Of a stretch of DNA of 64,000 nucleotides, positions 17,071 through 26,639 are shown piece after piece. This DNA comes from Sideroxydans lithotrophicus ES-1 (GTDB taxonomy: Bacteria > Pseudomonadota > Gammaproteobacteria > Burkholderiales > Gallionellaceae), in contig NC_013959.1 in the NCBI RefSeq assembly GCF_000025705.1, positions 2,302,001 through 2,366,000 on the forward strand. Direction: 5' to 3'. The notes under the pieces are model-generated. The model had not been told where the DNA came from and searched no databases. It saw nothing but the letters and a program-made list of their open reading frames with translations. A program made the translations under genes and the position numbers. How positions within the stretch are numbered: position 1 is the first letter of the stretch; each line of letters starts with the position of its first letter.

Positions 17071-17835
17071 TCAGACGACCTCACACCAATCCAGCCCCTG
17101 CTCCTGCGTTGCCACGGCGACACGCACTGGTTCCCAGCCCAACGCCCCGCTTAACGCTTCCACCGCCAGCCTGACTTCGTTGTTCTTGTGGCTCAGGTGC
17201 GCGGCCACGATATGCTGCAACCGGCTGTTGTCCAGCCGCCCCAGCAATGCCGCGGCATCTGCGTTGTTAAGATGCCCGAAACGGCCGCCGACGCGCTGCT
17301 TCAGGCTATAGGGATAATCTCCTTCGGCCAGCATCCCGGCATCGTGGTTGCATTCCAGCACCAGCGCATGGCAGCCGCTCAACGTCTCCTCGATATGCGG
17401 AGTAGCGCTGCCCGTGTCGGTCAGCACCCCCAGCCTGCGCGTACCGTCGCTGAACACGTACTGCACCGGTTCCGCCGCATCGTGCGGCACAGGATAGGGT
17501 TGCACCTGCACCTCCCCGATGGAGAATCGGGAATGCGGGCTGATTTCGGTGATGGAAAGTCCGGCGAATGCCGCGCTCTGCGTGCGCAGGGTGCCGTGGG
17601 TGAGCCAGACCGGCAGGCCGAATTTGCGCGCCAGCCGGGAAACTCCAGAGATGTGGTCGCCATGTTCATGCGTGACCACGATGCCTTGCAGCTGTTCGGC
17701 TTGCAATCCGAGCCGGGCCAGGCGCGATACCGTTTCGCTCAGCGAAAAACCGCAGTCGAGCAGGATGCGTGTCTGGCCGACTTGAACGACGAGGGCATTG
17801 CCTTCGCTGCCGCTACCGAGCAGGGCGAACCGCAT
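17071..17835 (-). CDS. MBL-fold metallo-hydrolase (YycJ/WalJ-like)
   Basis: 254 residues, ATG 17835. Opening FALLGSGSEGNALVVQ, metal motif THEHGDHISG (HxHxDH), later PVPHDAAEP, GVLTDTG, LECNHD and AAHLSHKNN, the usual order of zinc ligands in the beta-lactamase fold family 1 of PhnP/YycJ-type exonuclease-like hydrolases. Substrate unknown; related proteins act as nucleases or phosphodiesterases. It overlaps the upstream bamC by 23 bp and is the third gene of dapA-bamC-MBL, an arrangement common in betaproteobacteria. Confidence 0.88.
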   Translation of the reverse strand: MRFALLGSGSEGNALVVQVGQTRILLDCGFSLSETVSRLARLGLQAEQLQGIVVTHEHGDHISGVSRLARKFGLPVWLTHGTLRTQSAAFAGLSITEISPHSRFSIGEVQVQPYPVPHDAAEPVQYVFSDGTRRLGVLTDTGSATPHIEETLSGCHALVLECNHDAGMLAEGDYPYSLKQRVGGRFGHLNNADAAALLGRLDNSRLQHIVAAHLSHKNNEVRLAVEALSGALGWEPVRVAVATQEQGLDWCEVV

Positions 17836-18466
17836 CTCCGCGATCGTTCTTGTCCAGGTTCTGGTATATCACATCGACCATGCGAGTCGTCTCTGCATCG
17901 CTCTTGCCGTTCTGTCCAACAACGGTGACTTCGCTGCCGGCCTTGTTCTCCCGCACTACGACCTGGTAGTCCGGCTGTTTCTTTTTGGCATCCTTGCTGT
18001 CTTTGTCCGGCGAGACGACAAAGTAGATTCCCTTGCTTCTGTCCTTATCCGAAGTGACGAGTCGGGCATGATCCAGCGCCAGACCCACCCTGCGCCAGCT
18101 CCGGTCGAACGGTTCGCCCAGCTGGATGCTCTTCGTGCTGTTGCCTTCCAGTAGTTTGGCGCTCGGCGCCGGTACTGACGCTGGCGCCGGCGCAGGATTG
18201 GCCGCTACCGGTGCGCTGGCAGCTGAGATACAAGGCTGCTCCGTCTTCTGTCTGGAATATTCCGAATAGCTGGCGACCTTCTCTCCATCATTCCCGGGAA
18301 TCATGAAGCGTTGGTCTGTTTCGGGAACCGTCAAATCCGGCGGCACCTCCAGTGATGGCGTCTGTATGGCGCCAGCCTTGTAATCCACCGGCTTCCGCTC
18401 GAAGATGCTGCAACCGGCAAGCATTGACACTGCCACGAATCCCAAAATACCGTTCTTCAACTTCAT
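17813..18466 (-). CDS. bamC: outer membrane assembly lipoprotein BamC
   Basis: 217 residues from ATG 18466. Lipoprotein signal ending VSMLAGC, then the unstructured, BamD-binding stretch KPVDYKAGA...LEVPPDLTVPE typical of BamC (NlpB). A P/A/S linker and one helix-grip domain follow (LGEPFDRSWRRVGLALD...YFVVSPD...VVVREN...VIYQNL). E. coli BamC is 344 residues with two such domains; this one has one, as usual in betaproteobacteria. It works in the BAM complex that inserts outer membrane proteins. It lies 11 bp after dapA. Confidence 0.88.
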   Translation of the reverse strand: MKLKNGILGFVAVSMLAGCSIFERKPVDYKAGAIQTPSLEVPPDLTVPETDQRFMIPGNDGEKVASYSEYSRQKTEQPCISAASAPVAANPAPAPASVPAPSAKLLEGNSTKSIQLGEPFDRSWRRVGLALDHARLVTSDKDRSKGIYFVVSPDKDSKDAKKKQPDYQVVVRENKAGSEVTVVGQNGKSDAETTRMVDVIYQNLDKNDRGDAVRPAR

Positions 18467-18477
18467 GTCTGTCCCTA

Positions 18478-19353
18478 TCAAATGACGCCAGCCTGACGCA
18501 TGGCTGCTTCCACCACTGGTTGCGCTCCGGCAGTGAGCGGAGTCAGCGGCAGACGCAGAGTGTTCTTCATCTTGCCCATACGCGCAACCGCCCATTTCAC
18601 CGGGATCGGATTGGCTTCGACGAACAGGTTGCGATGCAAGCCGAGCAGGCGGAAATTGATCTCGCGTGCCTTGGCAAGATCGCCATCCAATGCTGCAGCA
18701 CACATCTCGTGCATCAGTCTGGGGGCGACGTTGGCCGTCACCGAGATGGTGCCGTGTGCTCCGAGCAGCATCAATGCCAGCGTGCTCGCATCATCGCCGC
18801 TGTAGATGGCGAAATCCTTCGGTGCGCGCTGTAACAGGTCGCTGCCGCGCGAGATGTCGCCGGTCGCATCCTTGATGCCGACGATGTTCCTGATCTGCGC
18901 CAAACGCAGCACAGTATCATTGCCCATGTCGACACCGGTGCGCCCCGGCACGTTGTACAGGATATGCGGCATATCCACCGCTTCGGCGATAGCCTTGAAG
19001 TGCAGGTACAAGCCTTCCTGTGTCGGCTTGTTGTAGTAGGGGACGACGGTAAGCGAAGCATCGGCGCCGGCCTTTTTCGAGAACGACGCCAGCTCGATCG
19101 CCTCCTTAGTGGAATTGGCGCCTGTTCCGGCGATGATGGGGATACGCTTGGCGGCATGCTTCACCGCCTCAGCGATGAGCAATTCGTGCTCTTCCACATT
19201 CACAGTAGGGGATTCGCCCGTGGTGCCGACCACCACGATGGCATCGGTCCCTTTGGCGATATGAAAATCCATCAATGCGCGGAAAGCCGCCAGGTCCAAG
19301 CTGCCGTCTTCCTGCATCGGCGTGACGATCGCTACGAGACTTCCTTTGATCAT
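18478..19353 (-). CDS. dapA: 4-hydroxy-tetrahydrodipicolinate synthase
   Basis: 291 residues from ATG 19353 (GTG 19365 is possible). TIM-barrel aldolase with [21 protein letters not shown], the [10 protein letters not shown] tyrosine/arginine region and the Schiff-base lysine in GIKDATGD, followed by YSGDD. It condenses pyruvate with aspartate semialdehyde in the lysine/diaminopimelate pathway. First gene of dapA-bamC-MBL and divergent from feoA. Confidence 0.96.
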   Translation of the reverse strand: MIKGSLVAIVTPMQEDGSLDLAAFRALMDFHIAKGTDAIVVVGTTGESPTVNVEEHELLIAEAVKHAAKRIPIIAGTGANSTKEAIELASFSKKAGADASLTVVPYYNKPTQEGLYLHFKAIAEAVDMPHILYNVPGRTGVDMGNDTVLRLAQIRNIVGIKDATGDISRGSDLLQRAPKDFAIYSGDDASTLALMLLGAHGTISVTANVAPRLMHEMCAAALDGDLAKAREINFRLLGLHRNLFVEANPIPVKWAVARMGKMKNTLRLPLTPLTAGAQPVVEAAMRQAGVI

Positions 19354-19461
19354 GTCTGTTGCCACAAAAATAAAGTCTGCATTCTACCCCAATCCCCCCA
19401 CCTTACGCGACAAGAGCGGCACCCCTGTGGAATAATGCAGGCAATTGGAATCCACTCGATC

Positions 19462-19695
19462 ATGTCATCTTTCACCTTAGCCAGTCTGCAACCCGGCGAC
19501 ACCGCCGACATCGTCTCCATCCGTGCCGAAGAAGCCTTGCATCAGCGCCTGCAGGCACTGGGCTTCCGTAGCGGGAAACAGATATTGCTTATCCGCAAGG
19601 CCAGCTTCTCCGGGCCATTGCAAGTCCGCATCGGCACCACCGACATCCTGCTTCGCCGCAACGAGGCAGAGAAGATCATGGTGTGCAAAGCGTGA
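19462..19695 (+). CDS. feoA: ferrous iron transport protein FeoA
   Basis: 77 residues from ATG 19462. SH3-like beta-barrel: TLASLQPGDTADIVSI, HQRLQALGFRSGKQILLIRKA, GPLQVRIGTTDILLRRNEAEKI. FeoA binds FeoB in the cytoplasm and is needed for Fe(II) uptake. Its 3' end overlaps the feoB start by 4-13 bp depending on which GTG is used. Confidence 0.93.
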   Translation: MSSFTLASLQPGDTADIVSIRAEEALHQRLQALGFRSGKQILLIRKASFSGPLQVRIGTTDILLRRNEAEKIMVCKA

Positions 19696-21479
19696 AACGA
19701 ATCGCCCTCCTGGGAATGCCCAACACGGGCAAATCCACCCTGTTCAACCGGATGACCGGCGGCGCGGCGCGCGTCGGCAATTGGCCAGGCATCACCGTGG
19801 AACTGCTGAGCGGCAAGATATTGCTGGGCAGCGACATGGTGGAGATCATCGACTTGCCCGGCATCTACGACCTGCACGGTTTTTCCGATGACGAGCAAGT
19901 GGTCCGGCACTTCCTGCATGACAACGTTCCGGATCTGGCGCTGGTCATCCTCAATGCCACGCAGATCGAACGCCAGATGAGCCTGTTGCTGCAACTCAAG
20001 CAACTCGACATGAACATCGTGGTGCTGCTCAACATGGCGGATGAAGCGAAGAAATACGGCATCAGCATCGACAACAGGAAGATGGCGGAAATGCTGAACA
20101 TGCCGATCTTCATGCTCAGCGGCAAATACGGCACCGGCTACCAGGAAGCGCTGCAGGCCATCACCAAGGCGCTGCGCTACCCCACGCCCGGCATGGCTGA
20201 AGATCTGCGCAGCCAACTGGAAAAGGACCAGCATATCGAGTCCGAGATGGCGCGCGTGCTGCAGCATGCCGTGCAAGTCCCGGCACAGCTGCCGGAGAAT
20301 CTCACCGACAAGCTCGACCGGGTGATGCTGCATCCGTGGTTCGGCCTGCCAGTGTTCTTCGGCATCATGTACCTGCTGTTCCAGGGCATCTTCCTGCTCG
20401 GCCAGCCGTTGCAAGCGGGGGTGGGCGATGCACTTGGCTGGTTGCGCACGGTCGCGCTCAACCCGGTACTGGCGCCTTTACCGGGCTGGTTATCGGGCTT
20501 GTTGCTGGACGGCATCTACAACGGTGTTGCGACGGTCGCCGCTTTCGTCCCCATCATCATCCTGTTCTTCCTGTTCATGGCGATGGTGGAAGATAGCGGC
20601 TATCTTTCGCGGGCCGCTTTCCTGATGGATGCACTGATGGCGAAGATGGGCCTGGACGGACGCGGATTCGTCATGCTGCTGATGGGTTTCGGCTGCAACG
20701 TGCCGGCGTTGATGGGCACGCGGGTGATGCGTTCGCGCAAGCTGAGGTTGCTCACCATGCTGGTGATCCCGTTCTCGTTATGCTCGGCGCGCCTGCAGGT
20801 GTTCGTCTTCATCACCGCCGCACTGTTCTCGCCCAAAGCAGCGCCGGTTGTCCTGTTCAGCCTTTACCTGTTCAGTTTTGCCGCGGCCATACTCACTGCG
20901 TTGCTGTTCAAAAGAAGCTTCCAGAACAACGAGCCCTTCGTGCTCGAACTGCCGCCCTATCGCTTCCCTACGGTACGCCAGATGTTGCTGCGCGGCTGGC
21001 TGGAAGTGAAACATTTCCTGCGTCGTGCCACACAATTCATCATCGCGGGCGTGGTGCTGGTGTGGCTGCTAACCCATCTGCCGACATCCGCAGCTCCCGC
21101 CAGCGCCGACACCCTGGCCGGCATGATAGGCAGCGTGCTGCATCCGATCTTCGCCCCCATCGGCATCAACGACCAGCTCACTATCGCCCTGATCTTCGGC
21201 TTCGTCGCGAAAGAGATCGTGATCGGCTCCTTGTCGGTGATCTATGGCCTGAGCGGCGATGCACTGGGCGGCACGCTGGCACACCAGCTTGATTGGGTAC
21301 AGGCCTACAGTTTCATGCTGTTCACGCTGATCTATGTTCCCTGTCTCTCTGCAGTTGCCACCTTGCGCAGCGAATCGAAGGACATGCGCTATACCTTGTT
21401 CGCACTCGCATGGTCCTTGCTGCTGGCTTGGACCGTCAGTTTCATCTTCTATCAGGGAGCGCGCGCGCTGGGATATTGA
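19683..21479 (+). CDS. feoB: ferrous iron transporter FeoB
   Basis: 598 residues from GTG 19683; GTG 19692 is an alternative and there is no ATG. GTPase domain: G1 GMPNTGKST (11-19), G3 DLPGIYDL, G4 NMAD in place of the usual NKxD. Then the helical spacer and the membrane domain with gate motifs GFGCNVPALMGTR and FSLCSARLQVFVF, and FVAKEIVIGS near the end. It imports Fe(II) across the inner membrane. It is shorter than E. coli FeoB (773), mainly in linkers and the C-terminal tail, and no feoC follows. Part of the iron supply suited to an anaerobic or microaerobic lifestyle (inference). Confidence 0.95.
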   Translation: MQSVKRIALLGMPNTGKSTLFNRMTGGAARVGNWPGITVELLSGKILLGSDMVEIIDLPGIYDLHGFSDDEQVVRHFLHDNVPDLALVILNATQIERQMSLLLQLKQLDMNIVVLLNMADEAKKYGISIDNRKMAEMLNMPIFMLSGKYGTGYQEALQAITKALRYPTPGMAEDLRSQLEKDQHIESEMARVLQHAVQVPAQLPENLTDKLDRVMLHPWFGLPVFFGIMYLLFQGIFLLGQPLQAGVGDALGWLRTVALNPVLAPLPGWLSGLLLDGIYNGVATVAAFVPIIILFFLFMAMVEDSGYLSRAAFLMDALMAKMGLDGRGFVMLLMGFGCNVPALMGTRVMRSRKLRLLTMLVIPFSLCSARLQVFVFITAALFSPKAAPVVLFSLYLFSFAAAILTALLFKRSFQNNEPFVLELPPYRFPTVRQMLLRGWLEVKHFLRRATQFIIAGVVLVWLLTHLPTSAAPASADTLAGMIGSVLHPIFAPIGINDQLTIALIFGFVAKEIVIGSLSVIYGLSGDALGGTLAHQLDWVQAYSFMLFTLIYVPCLSAVATLRSESKDMRYTLFALAWSLLLAWTVSFIFYQGARALGY

Positions 21480-21496
21480 ACGCGCGGAAATCGGGA

Positions 21497-21799
21497 CTAC
21501 GGTTGCTTCCAGGCCTGGTCGAGCAACTCCTGTGCTCTTGTGTATTTCGCCTTGGCTTCGTCCAGATTCTTTTGCGAAGCTGCAGCTTTCTGCCGGTCTT
21601 CTTCCAGTCGTTTCTGGGCCTCCGCCAATCGCTTCTCGGAATCGGACACCCGTTGCAGGTTGTCCTTGTGTTCTGCCTCGGCTTTTTCCAGGTTGCCGCG
21701 AGCATATTCCACGCCGACCTGTTTCGCCGAGACATCCTTGGCCTGTGCCAGGGATGTCATCGAAAGCAATACTGAAAGGAGCAGAACCTTCTTCAGCAT
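21497..21799 (-). CDS. small periplasmic coiled-coil protein
   Basis: 100 residues from ATG 21799. Signal peptide MLKKVLLLSVLLSMTSLAQA followed by about 75 residues of charged helix (KAEAEHKDNLQRVSDSEKRLAEAQKRLEEDRQKAA...) predicted to form a coiled coil. No domain name recognised. It is 16 bp downstream of the yfaZ-like porin gene on the same strand, so the two are probably cotranscribed and may both belong to the cell envelope. Confidence 0.65.
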   Translation of the reverse strand: MLKKVLLLSVLLSMTSLAQAKDVSAKQVGVEYARGNLEKAEAEHKDNLQRVSDSEKRLAEAQKRLEEDRQKAAASQKNLDEAKAKYTRAQELLDQAWKQP

Positions 21800-21815
21800 G
21801 GCGCCGGCCCGGCGA

Positions 21816-22382
21816 TCAGAACGAGAACTGCACACCGATGTGCGGACCGTTGATCAGCGCCACATCGGTATTCGTGGTCTTTACAGTGAATTGCGTCTTG
21901 CGATAGCCGGCATAGACCTGCATCTGCGGAGAGATCGAGAACTCGGCACGCGCACCGTACTGCTGATACTGCTTGGCATCGCCGAAAGCGATGATCTCCG
22001 GTCCGTAATAGAACTCGCCCGCAAAAGCCACGCGTCGATCCGCCGGCAACTCATATCTGACCTGGGCGCCCAGCGCGACAGCCGATACGTTCTTCCTGAC
22101 AGGCAATTCCTTGATCGTGGCAGCGACTGCTTTGGCGCCGATACCGATGGTCAGGCCCGGGACCTGAAGTTCATCGTTTGCCACCAGCAGGCCCACGCCA
22201 CCGATGATGCTGTTCTTGTCGTTGTACATGAACTCCGCATACATCTCGGACTTGCCAGCCAGCGTGCTGGGAACGCCATATTTGAATTGGGCGGTCGTGT
22301 TGCTCAGACCGATATCCAGGGTATCCGCCGTGGCGAATGTAGCAACGGACATCAAAGAGATTGCCAGGATTTTGCGCAGCAT
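21816..22382 (-). CDS. YfaZ-family outer membrane protein
   Basis: 188 residues, ATG 22382 with AGGAG upstream. Signal peptide ending ATFATA-D. Alternating beta-strand pattern with KNSIIGGVGLL, VALGAQVRYEL, VAFAGEFYYGPEI, YAGYRKTQF and a final GPHIGVQFSF ending in aromatic F, typical of an outer membrane barrel of the YfaZ family (8 strands expected for this size). Function of the family is not established. Followed by the periplasmic coiled-coil gene. Confidence 0.8.
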   Translation of the reverse strand: MLRKILAISLMSVATFATADTLDIGLSNTTAQFKYGVPSTLAGKSEMYAEFMYNDKNSIIGGVGLLVANDELQVPGLTIGIGAKAVAATIKELPVRKNVSAVALGAQVRYELPADRRVAFAGEFYYGPEIIAFGDAKQYQQYGARAEFSISPQMQVYAGYRKTQFTVKTTNTDVALINGPHIGVQFSF

Positions 22383-22422
22383 AGTTTTTTTACTCCTAAA
22401 CGATTACAAGATGATTCGAATT

Positions 22423-22512
22423 TGGCGGAGGCGGTGAGATTCGAACTCACGGAGGACTTTCATCCTCGCTAGTTTTCAAGACTAGTGCCTTCAACCGCTC
22501 GGCCACACCTCC
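22423..22512 (-). tRNA. tRNA-Ser (anticodon UGA)
   Basis: Minus-strand cloverleaf: acceptor GGAGGTG pairing with CGCCTCC, D-arm with GGCCGAG, anticodon stem CTAGT/ACTAG with loop CT-TGA-AA, a long variable arm (CGAGGATGAAAGTCCTC) as expected for class II serine tRNAs, and T-arm GTTCGAATC. The discriminator is G and CCA is encoded. 90 bases including CCA. Confidence 0.96.
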
Positions 22513-22709
22513 ATTTACCCGCAAGGTGCCGACCCTAAGGCTCTGGTTTCACTCGAAAGTTCCATCGACCCGCAAACCGCCAGCACACAATGCCGCGCAT
22601 GATACCTGAAATACCCGGCGTTCCCAACGGGCAAGGTTGCAACTTTTACCCTGCTTCTGTAGTCTCACGCCCGTCGTTAGAAACAGAACTGCTTTCCTAG
22701 GAGAAACTC

Positions 22710-23399
22710 ATGCAATACGAACCCGTTTCAGTAACACAAACCACCGCGCTTGGCATCGAGCAGAACAAGGTCCTGCGCAACACCTACATGATGCTCGCGC
22801 TGACCATGATCCCGACGATCATCGGCGCGTTCGTCGGCACCTCGATCAACTTCTCGTTCATGGCGGGCCATCCCATCATGTCGTCACTGTTGATGTTCGG
22901 CGCGATGATGGGCCTGATGTTTGCCGTGACAGCCCTGCGCAATAGCGTGTGGGGCATCGCCGCCCTGCTCGGTTTCACTTTCGTGGCTGGCGTGTTCCTC
23001 GGCCCGATCCTGCAAGTCGCCTTGCATCTGAAGAACGGCGCACAGCTTATCGGCCTGGCTGCAGGCGGAACCAGCATCATCTTCTTCTCGCTGGCGACCA
23101 TTGCCACTACCACGAAGAAGGATTTCAGCTTCATGGGCAAGTTCCTGTTCATCGGACTGGTCCTGCTGATCGTCGCTTCGCTGGCCAACATGTTCTTCCA
23201 GATCCCGGCGCTGTCGCTGACCATCTCCGCCATCGCCGTGATGATCTTCTCGGCCTACATCCTGTTCGACGTGAGCCGGATCGTGCAGGGCGGCGAAACC
23301 AACTATGTGATGGCGACACTGTCCCTGTATCTGGACATCTACAACCTGTTCGTCAACCTGCTGAACCTGCTGATGGCATTCAGCGGCGAACGCGATTAA
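22710..23399 (+). CDS. Bax inhibitor-1/YccA family membrane protein
   Basis: 229 residues, ATG 22710 with AGGAGA upstream. Seven hydrophobic segments, beginning with LRNTYMMLALTMIPTIIGAF and ending with SLYLDIYNLFVNLLNLLMAF, the family's C-terminal signature (aspartate in LYLDIYN). BI-1 family proteins such as YccA form pH-sensitive Ca2+ leak channels or modulate the FtsH protease. It is monocistronic: a strong terminator follows directly. Confidence 0.9.
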   Translation: MQYEPVSVTQTTALGIEQNKVLRNTYMMLALTMIPTIIGAFVGTSINFSFMAGHPIMSSLLMFGAMMGLMFAVTALRNSVWGIAALLGFTFVAGVFLGPILQVALHLKNGAQLIGLAAGGTSIIFFSLATIATTTKKDFSFMGKFLFIGLVLLIVASLANMFFQIPALSLTISAIAVMIFSAYILFDVSRIVQGGETNYVMATLSLYLDIYNLFVNLLNLLMAFSGERD

Positions 23400-23417
23400 G
23401 GCTTGATCGCATCACCC

Positions 23418-23447
23418 ACAAAGGCGGCCTTGGCCGCCTTTGTTTTT
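23418..23447 (+). terminator. intrinsic terminator after the BI-1 gene
   Basis: Perfect 12-bp stem (23418-23429 with 23432-23443, core AAAGGCGGCC/GGCCGCCTTT), 2-base turn, then a T run. Confidence 0.88.
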
Positions 23448-23468
23448 GCACAAATCGGAATTGAGCCC

Positions 23469-23819
23469 ATGGAATTGAATGCATTTTTGCTGCAATTGAA
23501 CGATAAGCCCGATAGCGTTACGTTCAACCACACGATAACTGTGATCGACTCGCTGTACGACTTCACCCCGACATCGTTCAGGAACGGTGCACTTCTCAAT
23601 GAGGCCGGCCAGAACAACGGCTCGTGCAAGCTGTTCTCCTTTGCCCGCCTGCACGGTTTGTCGCAACAACAGACCTTGAATTGCTTTGGCGCCTACTACC
23701 GGGACGACGTGCTCAGGCACCCGGACGGCAGCGATCACCAGAATATCCGCAATTTCATCAAGGCCGGCTGGGCCGGCATCGAGTTCAGCGGCAACGCATT
23801 GACACCGAAGAAGCCGTAA
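23469..23819 (+). CDS. HopJ type III effector-family protein
   Basis: 116 residues from ATG 23469. The sequence keeps the family pattern: FNHTITVIDSLYDFTPTSFRNG, NEAGQNNGSCKLFSFARLHGLS, TLNCFGAYYRDDVLRHPDG and NIRNFIKAGWAGIEF. Despite the name (from a Pseudomonas syringae effector), the family is widespread in bacteria without type III secretion and is probably a housekeeping cytoplasmic protein of unknown role. No secretion genes are nearby. Confidence 0.85.
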   Translation: MELNAFLLQLNDKPDSVTFNHTITVIDSLYDFTPTSFRNGALLNEAGQNNGSCKLFSFARLHGLSQQQTLNCFGAYYRDDVLRHPDGSDHQNIRNFIKAGWAGIEFSGNALTPKKP

Positions 23820-23828
23820 CCGGATTGG

Positions 23829-24293
23829 TTATTTTGGCTTGCGCTGTTCAGGCTTCACGCGCGGCGCCAGCAGTTCATCGCCGGCGTCCGCATCCAGCTC
23901 TTCGCCTTTCGCATTCGTCAGCGGCTGCTCGTAGTCGCTCCAGCCGCGCACGCCGGTCTTGAGCGAGACCACTTTGGCGAATCCCATCCGCTGCAACATA
24001 TCTGCTGCCAGCACCGAGCGCTTACCGGAACGGCAGATCACAACGATCTCCTGATCGCGTGCAGCAGCCAATTCGGGAACAGTTTCGTCATAGTCCCATT
24101 CGCAGGATTGCTCCAGCACTCCGCGCGGCACGTTGATCGATCCGGGTATGCGCAGCAGATCGAACTCCGCCGGTTCGCGCACATCCAGCAGGACAGGTTT
24201 GCTGCCTGCCGCCAGTGCCCGGCTCAGGTCCCACGGCATGATCTCCTTCACGCGCGTGAGTGCCTCGGCAACCAGGTCGTCATAACGTTCCAT
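23829..24293 (-). CDS. rhodanese-like sulfurtransferase
   Basis: 154 residues, ATG 24293. Single rhodanese domain: VLLDVREPAEFDLLRIPGSINVP, active-site C87 in ICRSGKRS, and GFAKVVSLKTGVRGW. Such proteins transfer sulfane sulfur to acceptors such as thiols or cyanide. The ~25-residue acidic/basic tail after GW is not part of the domain. Located 14 bp after rlmD on the same strand, so probably in one transcript with the exonuclease and rlmD. Confidence 0.88.
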   Translation of the reverse strand: MERYDDLVAEALTRVKEIMPWDLSRALAAGSKPVLLDVREPAEFDLLRIPGSINVPRGVLEQSCEWDYDETVPELAAARDQEIVVICRSGKRSVLAADMLQRMGFAKVVSLKTGVRGWSDYEQPLTNAKGEELDADAGDELLAPRVKPEQRKPK

Positions 24294-24307
24294 CGTCGAG
24301 TCTCCTT

Positions 24308-25606
24308 TTACAGATCAAAGACCGCAATCGATTCCACATGCGAGGTCTGCGGGAACATGTTCATCACTCCCGCGGCTTTCAAGCTGTAGCCTTTTGCATG
24401 CACCAGCACTTCGGCATCGCGTGACAGCGTGGAAGGGCTGCAGGAGACATAGACGATCCGGCGTGGCGCAGTCGCTTCACTGATGGATTTCATCAGCTCG
24501 ATCGCGCCGTCGCGCGGCGGATCGACCAGCCATTTGTCGAATCTTCCGGCTCGCGCCAGAGTCGCCTCATCCATCTCGAACAGGTTCATCATCTGGAACG
24601 TCGTGTTGCCGGATAGTCCGTTGTATTCGGCGTTCTGCCTGGCGCGCCGCACCAATGCATCGCTGCCCTCGATACCCAGCACCTGCGCTCCGCTGCGCGC
24701 TATCGGCAGCGTGAAATTGCCCAGGCCGCAAAAGAAATCTGCGATGCGTTCGCCGGCTTGAGGAGCGAGCAGGCGCATGGCGCGGCTGACCATCAGGCGG
24801 TTCATGTCGCTGTTCACCTGGGTAAATTCGGTCGGCGCAAACGGCATGGTGATGCCAAATTCGGGCAGGCTATAGCTCAAGGACGGTGCATCCAGCGGAT
24901 AGAACGGAGCAACCGTCTCCGGCCCCTTGGTCTGGGTCCAGAACTGCACCTGATGCTTGTCGGCAAATTCCCTGATCAACGCCTCATCCGAGGGTGAGAG
25001 CGCAGCAAGGATGCGCAGCACCAGCACATCGACGAACTCGCCGACCGCCACCTCGATCTGCGGAATGATGTCGCGAGCCGTGAATTTCTCGTTCAGCTCG
25101 CCCAGCAACGGCAACAGGCTGGCGATCTTGGGCGTCAGTATCTCGCAGTGCTGCATATCCGCCACATACTTGCCGTTCTGTTCGCGGAAACCGACCAGCG
25201 TTTTCTCTTTCTTCAGCACATGCCGCACCGAAAGCCGCGCGCGCTGGCGATAGCCCCACGGCTGGCCATAGATAGGCGGCAGCACGACTTCGGGCTTGAC
25301 CTTGCCGATGCGCTGCAGATTGTCTTCCAGCACGCGCTGCTTGACGGCCACTTGCGCACGCGGGTCCAGATGCTGCATGGAACAGCCGCCGCACACACCG
25401 AAGACCGGACATTTCGGCTGCACACGCATGAACGACTGCTTCAGTATCAGATCGACCTTTGCCTGTTCGTAGTTGTTTTTTTTGCGATACGAGGAATAGG
25501 TCACGCGTTCGCCGGTCAGCGCACCTTCGATGAAGATCACCTTCCCATCGGCATGCGCGATGCCGCGACCTTCGTGGTCGAGAGATTCAATCATTACGGA
25601 ATTCAT
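24308..25606 (-). CDS. rlmD: 23S rRNA (uracil-1939-C5)-methyltransferase
   Basis: 432 residues, ATG 25606. N-terminal TRAM domain ([25 protein letters not shown]), the 4Fe-4S cysteine set [15 protein letters not shown] plus a later cysteine (MQHCEIL), SAM motif [22 protein letters not shown] and the nucleophile/base region [13 protein letters not shown]. RlmD (RumA) methylates U1939 of 23S rRNA. Its ATG overlaps the stop of the exonuclease gene by 4 bp. Confidence 0.95.
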   Translation of the reverse strand: MNSVMIESLDHEGRGIAHADGKVIFIEGALTGERVTYSSYRKKNNYEQAKVDLILKQSFMRVQPKCPVFGVCGGCSMQHLDPRAQVAVKQRVLEDNLQRIGKVKPEVVLPPIYGQPWGYRQRARLSVRHVLKKEKTLVGFREQNGKYVADMQHCEILTPKIASLLPLLGELNEKFTARDIIPQIEVAVGEFVDVLVLRILAALSPSDEALIREFADKHQVQFWTQTKGPETVAPFYPLDAPSLSYSLPEFGITMPFAPTEFTQVNSDMNRLMVSRAMRLLAPQAGERIADFFCGLGNFTLPIARSGAQVLGIEGSDALVRRARQNAEYNGLSGNTTFQMMNLFEMDEATLARAGRFDKWLVDPPRDGAIELMKSISEATAPRRIVYVSCSPSTLSRDAEVLVHAKGYSLKAAGVMNMFPQTSHVESIAVFDL

Positions 25607-26391
25607 ACGGATTTCTTTTCAGGCCACTGTGCCAGGAATTCTTTCCAGTGCACTTCATCGGATTTGCCCAGCGTGCTGCGCACCAGCTCCAGCTCCTGCT
25701 CGTAACGTGCCTTGGTGAATTGGCCGCGCATCAACTGGAAACGCGCAAACACCAGCCAGGTGTTCACCACGTCGGTCTCGCAGTAATTGCGTATCTCTGC
25801 CAGTTTCCCCTGCTGGAAGGCTTCCCACACTTTGCTGCCATCCATACCCAGCTTACCGGGGAAGCCGATCAACTTCGCCAGTTCGTCCAGCGGCGCATTG
25901 GCGCGCCCGCTGTACATCGCCAGCAGGTCCATCAGGTCGAGATGGCGCGAATGGTAGCGGCTGATGTAGTTGTTCCACTTGAAGTCCTTGTCGTCCTCGC
26001 CCTGATCCCAATAGCGTGGCGACTGGATGCCATGGATCAGCCCGCGATAATGCAGCACCGGCAGGTCGAAACCGCCGCCGTTCCATGAAATGATCTGCGG
26101 CGTGTATTTTTCGATGCCGTCGAAGAAACGCCGGATGATGCTGCCTTCGTCCTCATCCATTTCGCCCAGCGTCCACACCTTGAAGTTGTCGCCTTCGCGC
26201 AGCACGCAGGAGATGGCGACCACGCGTTGCAGATGATGCGGCAGGAAATCGCTGCCCGTCTTCTGGCGGCGCATCTGAAACGCCATCTCCGCCACTTCGG
26301 CATCGGCCACGGCACTGTCGAGTTCATACAGAGCACGCAGCCCGGCGATGTCGGGTATGGTTTCGATGTCGAAGACTAAGGTTGGATTCAT
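25603..26391 (-). CDS. predicted 3'-5' exonuclease, PolB-like
   Basis: 262 residues from ATG 26391 (TTG 26400 is an alternative). DEDD-type acidic residues: VFDIETIPD at the N terminus, [12 protein letters not shown] in the middle, HLDLMDLL, and [13 protein letters not shown] near the end, the order ExoI, II, III of DnaQ-like nucleases and close to the PolB-related 3'-5' exonuclease family (PF10108). Probably acts on DNA or RNA in the cytoplasm. Coupled by a 4-bp overlap to rlmD. Confidence 0.85.
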   Translation of the reverse strand: MNPTLVFDIETIPDIAGLRALYELDSAVADAEVAEMAFQMRRQKTGSDFLPHHLQRVVAISCVLREGDNFKVWTLGEMDEDEGSIIRRFFDGIEKYTPQIISWNGGGFDLPVLHYRGLIHGIQSPRYWDQGEDDKDFKWNNYISRYHSRHLDLMDLLAMYSGRANAPLDELAKLIGFPGKLGMDGSKVWEAFQQGKLAEIRNYCETDVVNTWLVFARFQLMRGQFTKARYEQELELVRSTLGKSDEVHWKEFLAQWPEKKSV

Positions 26392-26488
26392 GGTAGACAA
26401 GCCGATTGCAAATGGGTGGCGATTTTAGCAAACCCTGACCGCTAATCGCCCAAAATGCTGTGAGAAAAAGCGGAAACCCGAAATCAAG

Positions 26489-26603
26489 CCACAGAGATCA
26501 CAGAGCACACAGAGGATGAACAGTTTCACCCAAACACTCCGCCCTACCCATAAAAACTGCTAGCGCTCGTTGCACGCACAAACTTTCTCTGTGATCTCTG
26601 TGG
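26489..26603. repeat. inverted repeat of the CCACAGAGATCACAGAG type
   Basis: CCACAGAGATCACAGAG at 26489-26505 and its exact reverse complement at 26587-26603, 81 bp apart, in the gap between the exonuclease and lexA genes. The unit also carries an internal ACAGAG duplication. Repeats of this wording occur dispersed in many proteobacterial genomes; here it may be a transcription-ending or mobile hairpin. The 248-bp gap holds no other feature. Confidence 0.75.
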
Positions 26604-26639
26604 CTAATTATTGTTTTTCTGTTTTTGATACTCGCCACA

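Noticed and set aside
23469-23819. A type III secretion effector
   Set aside because: HopJ-family name only; no secretion genes nearby and the family is common in non-pathogens.
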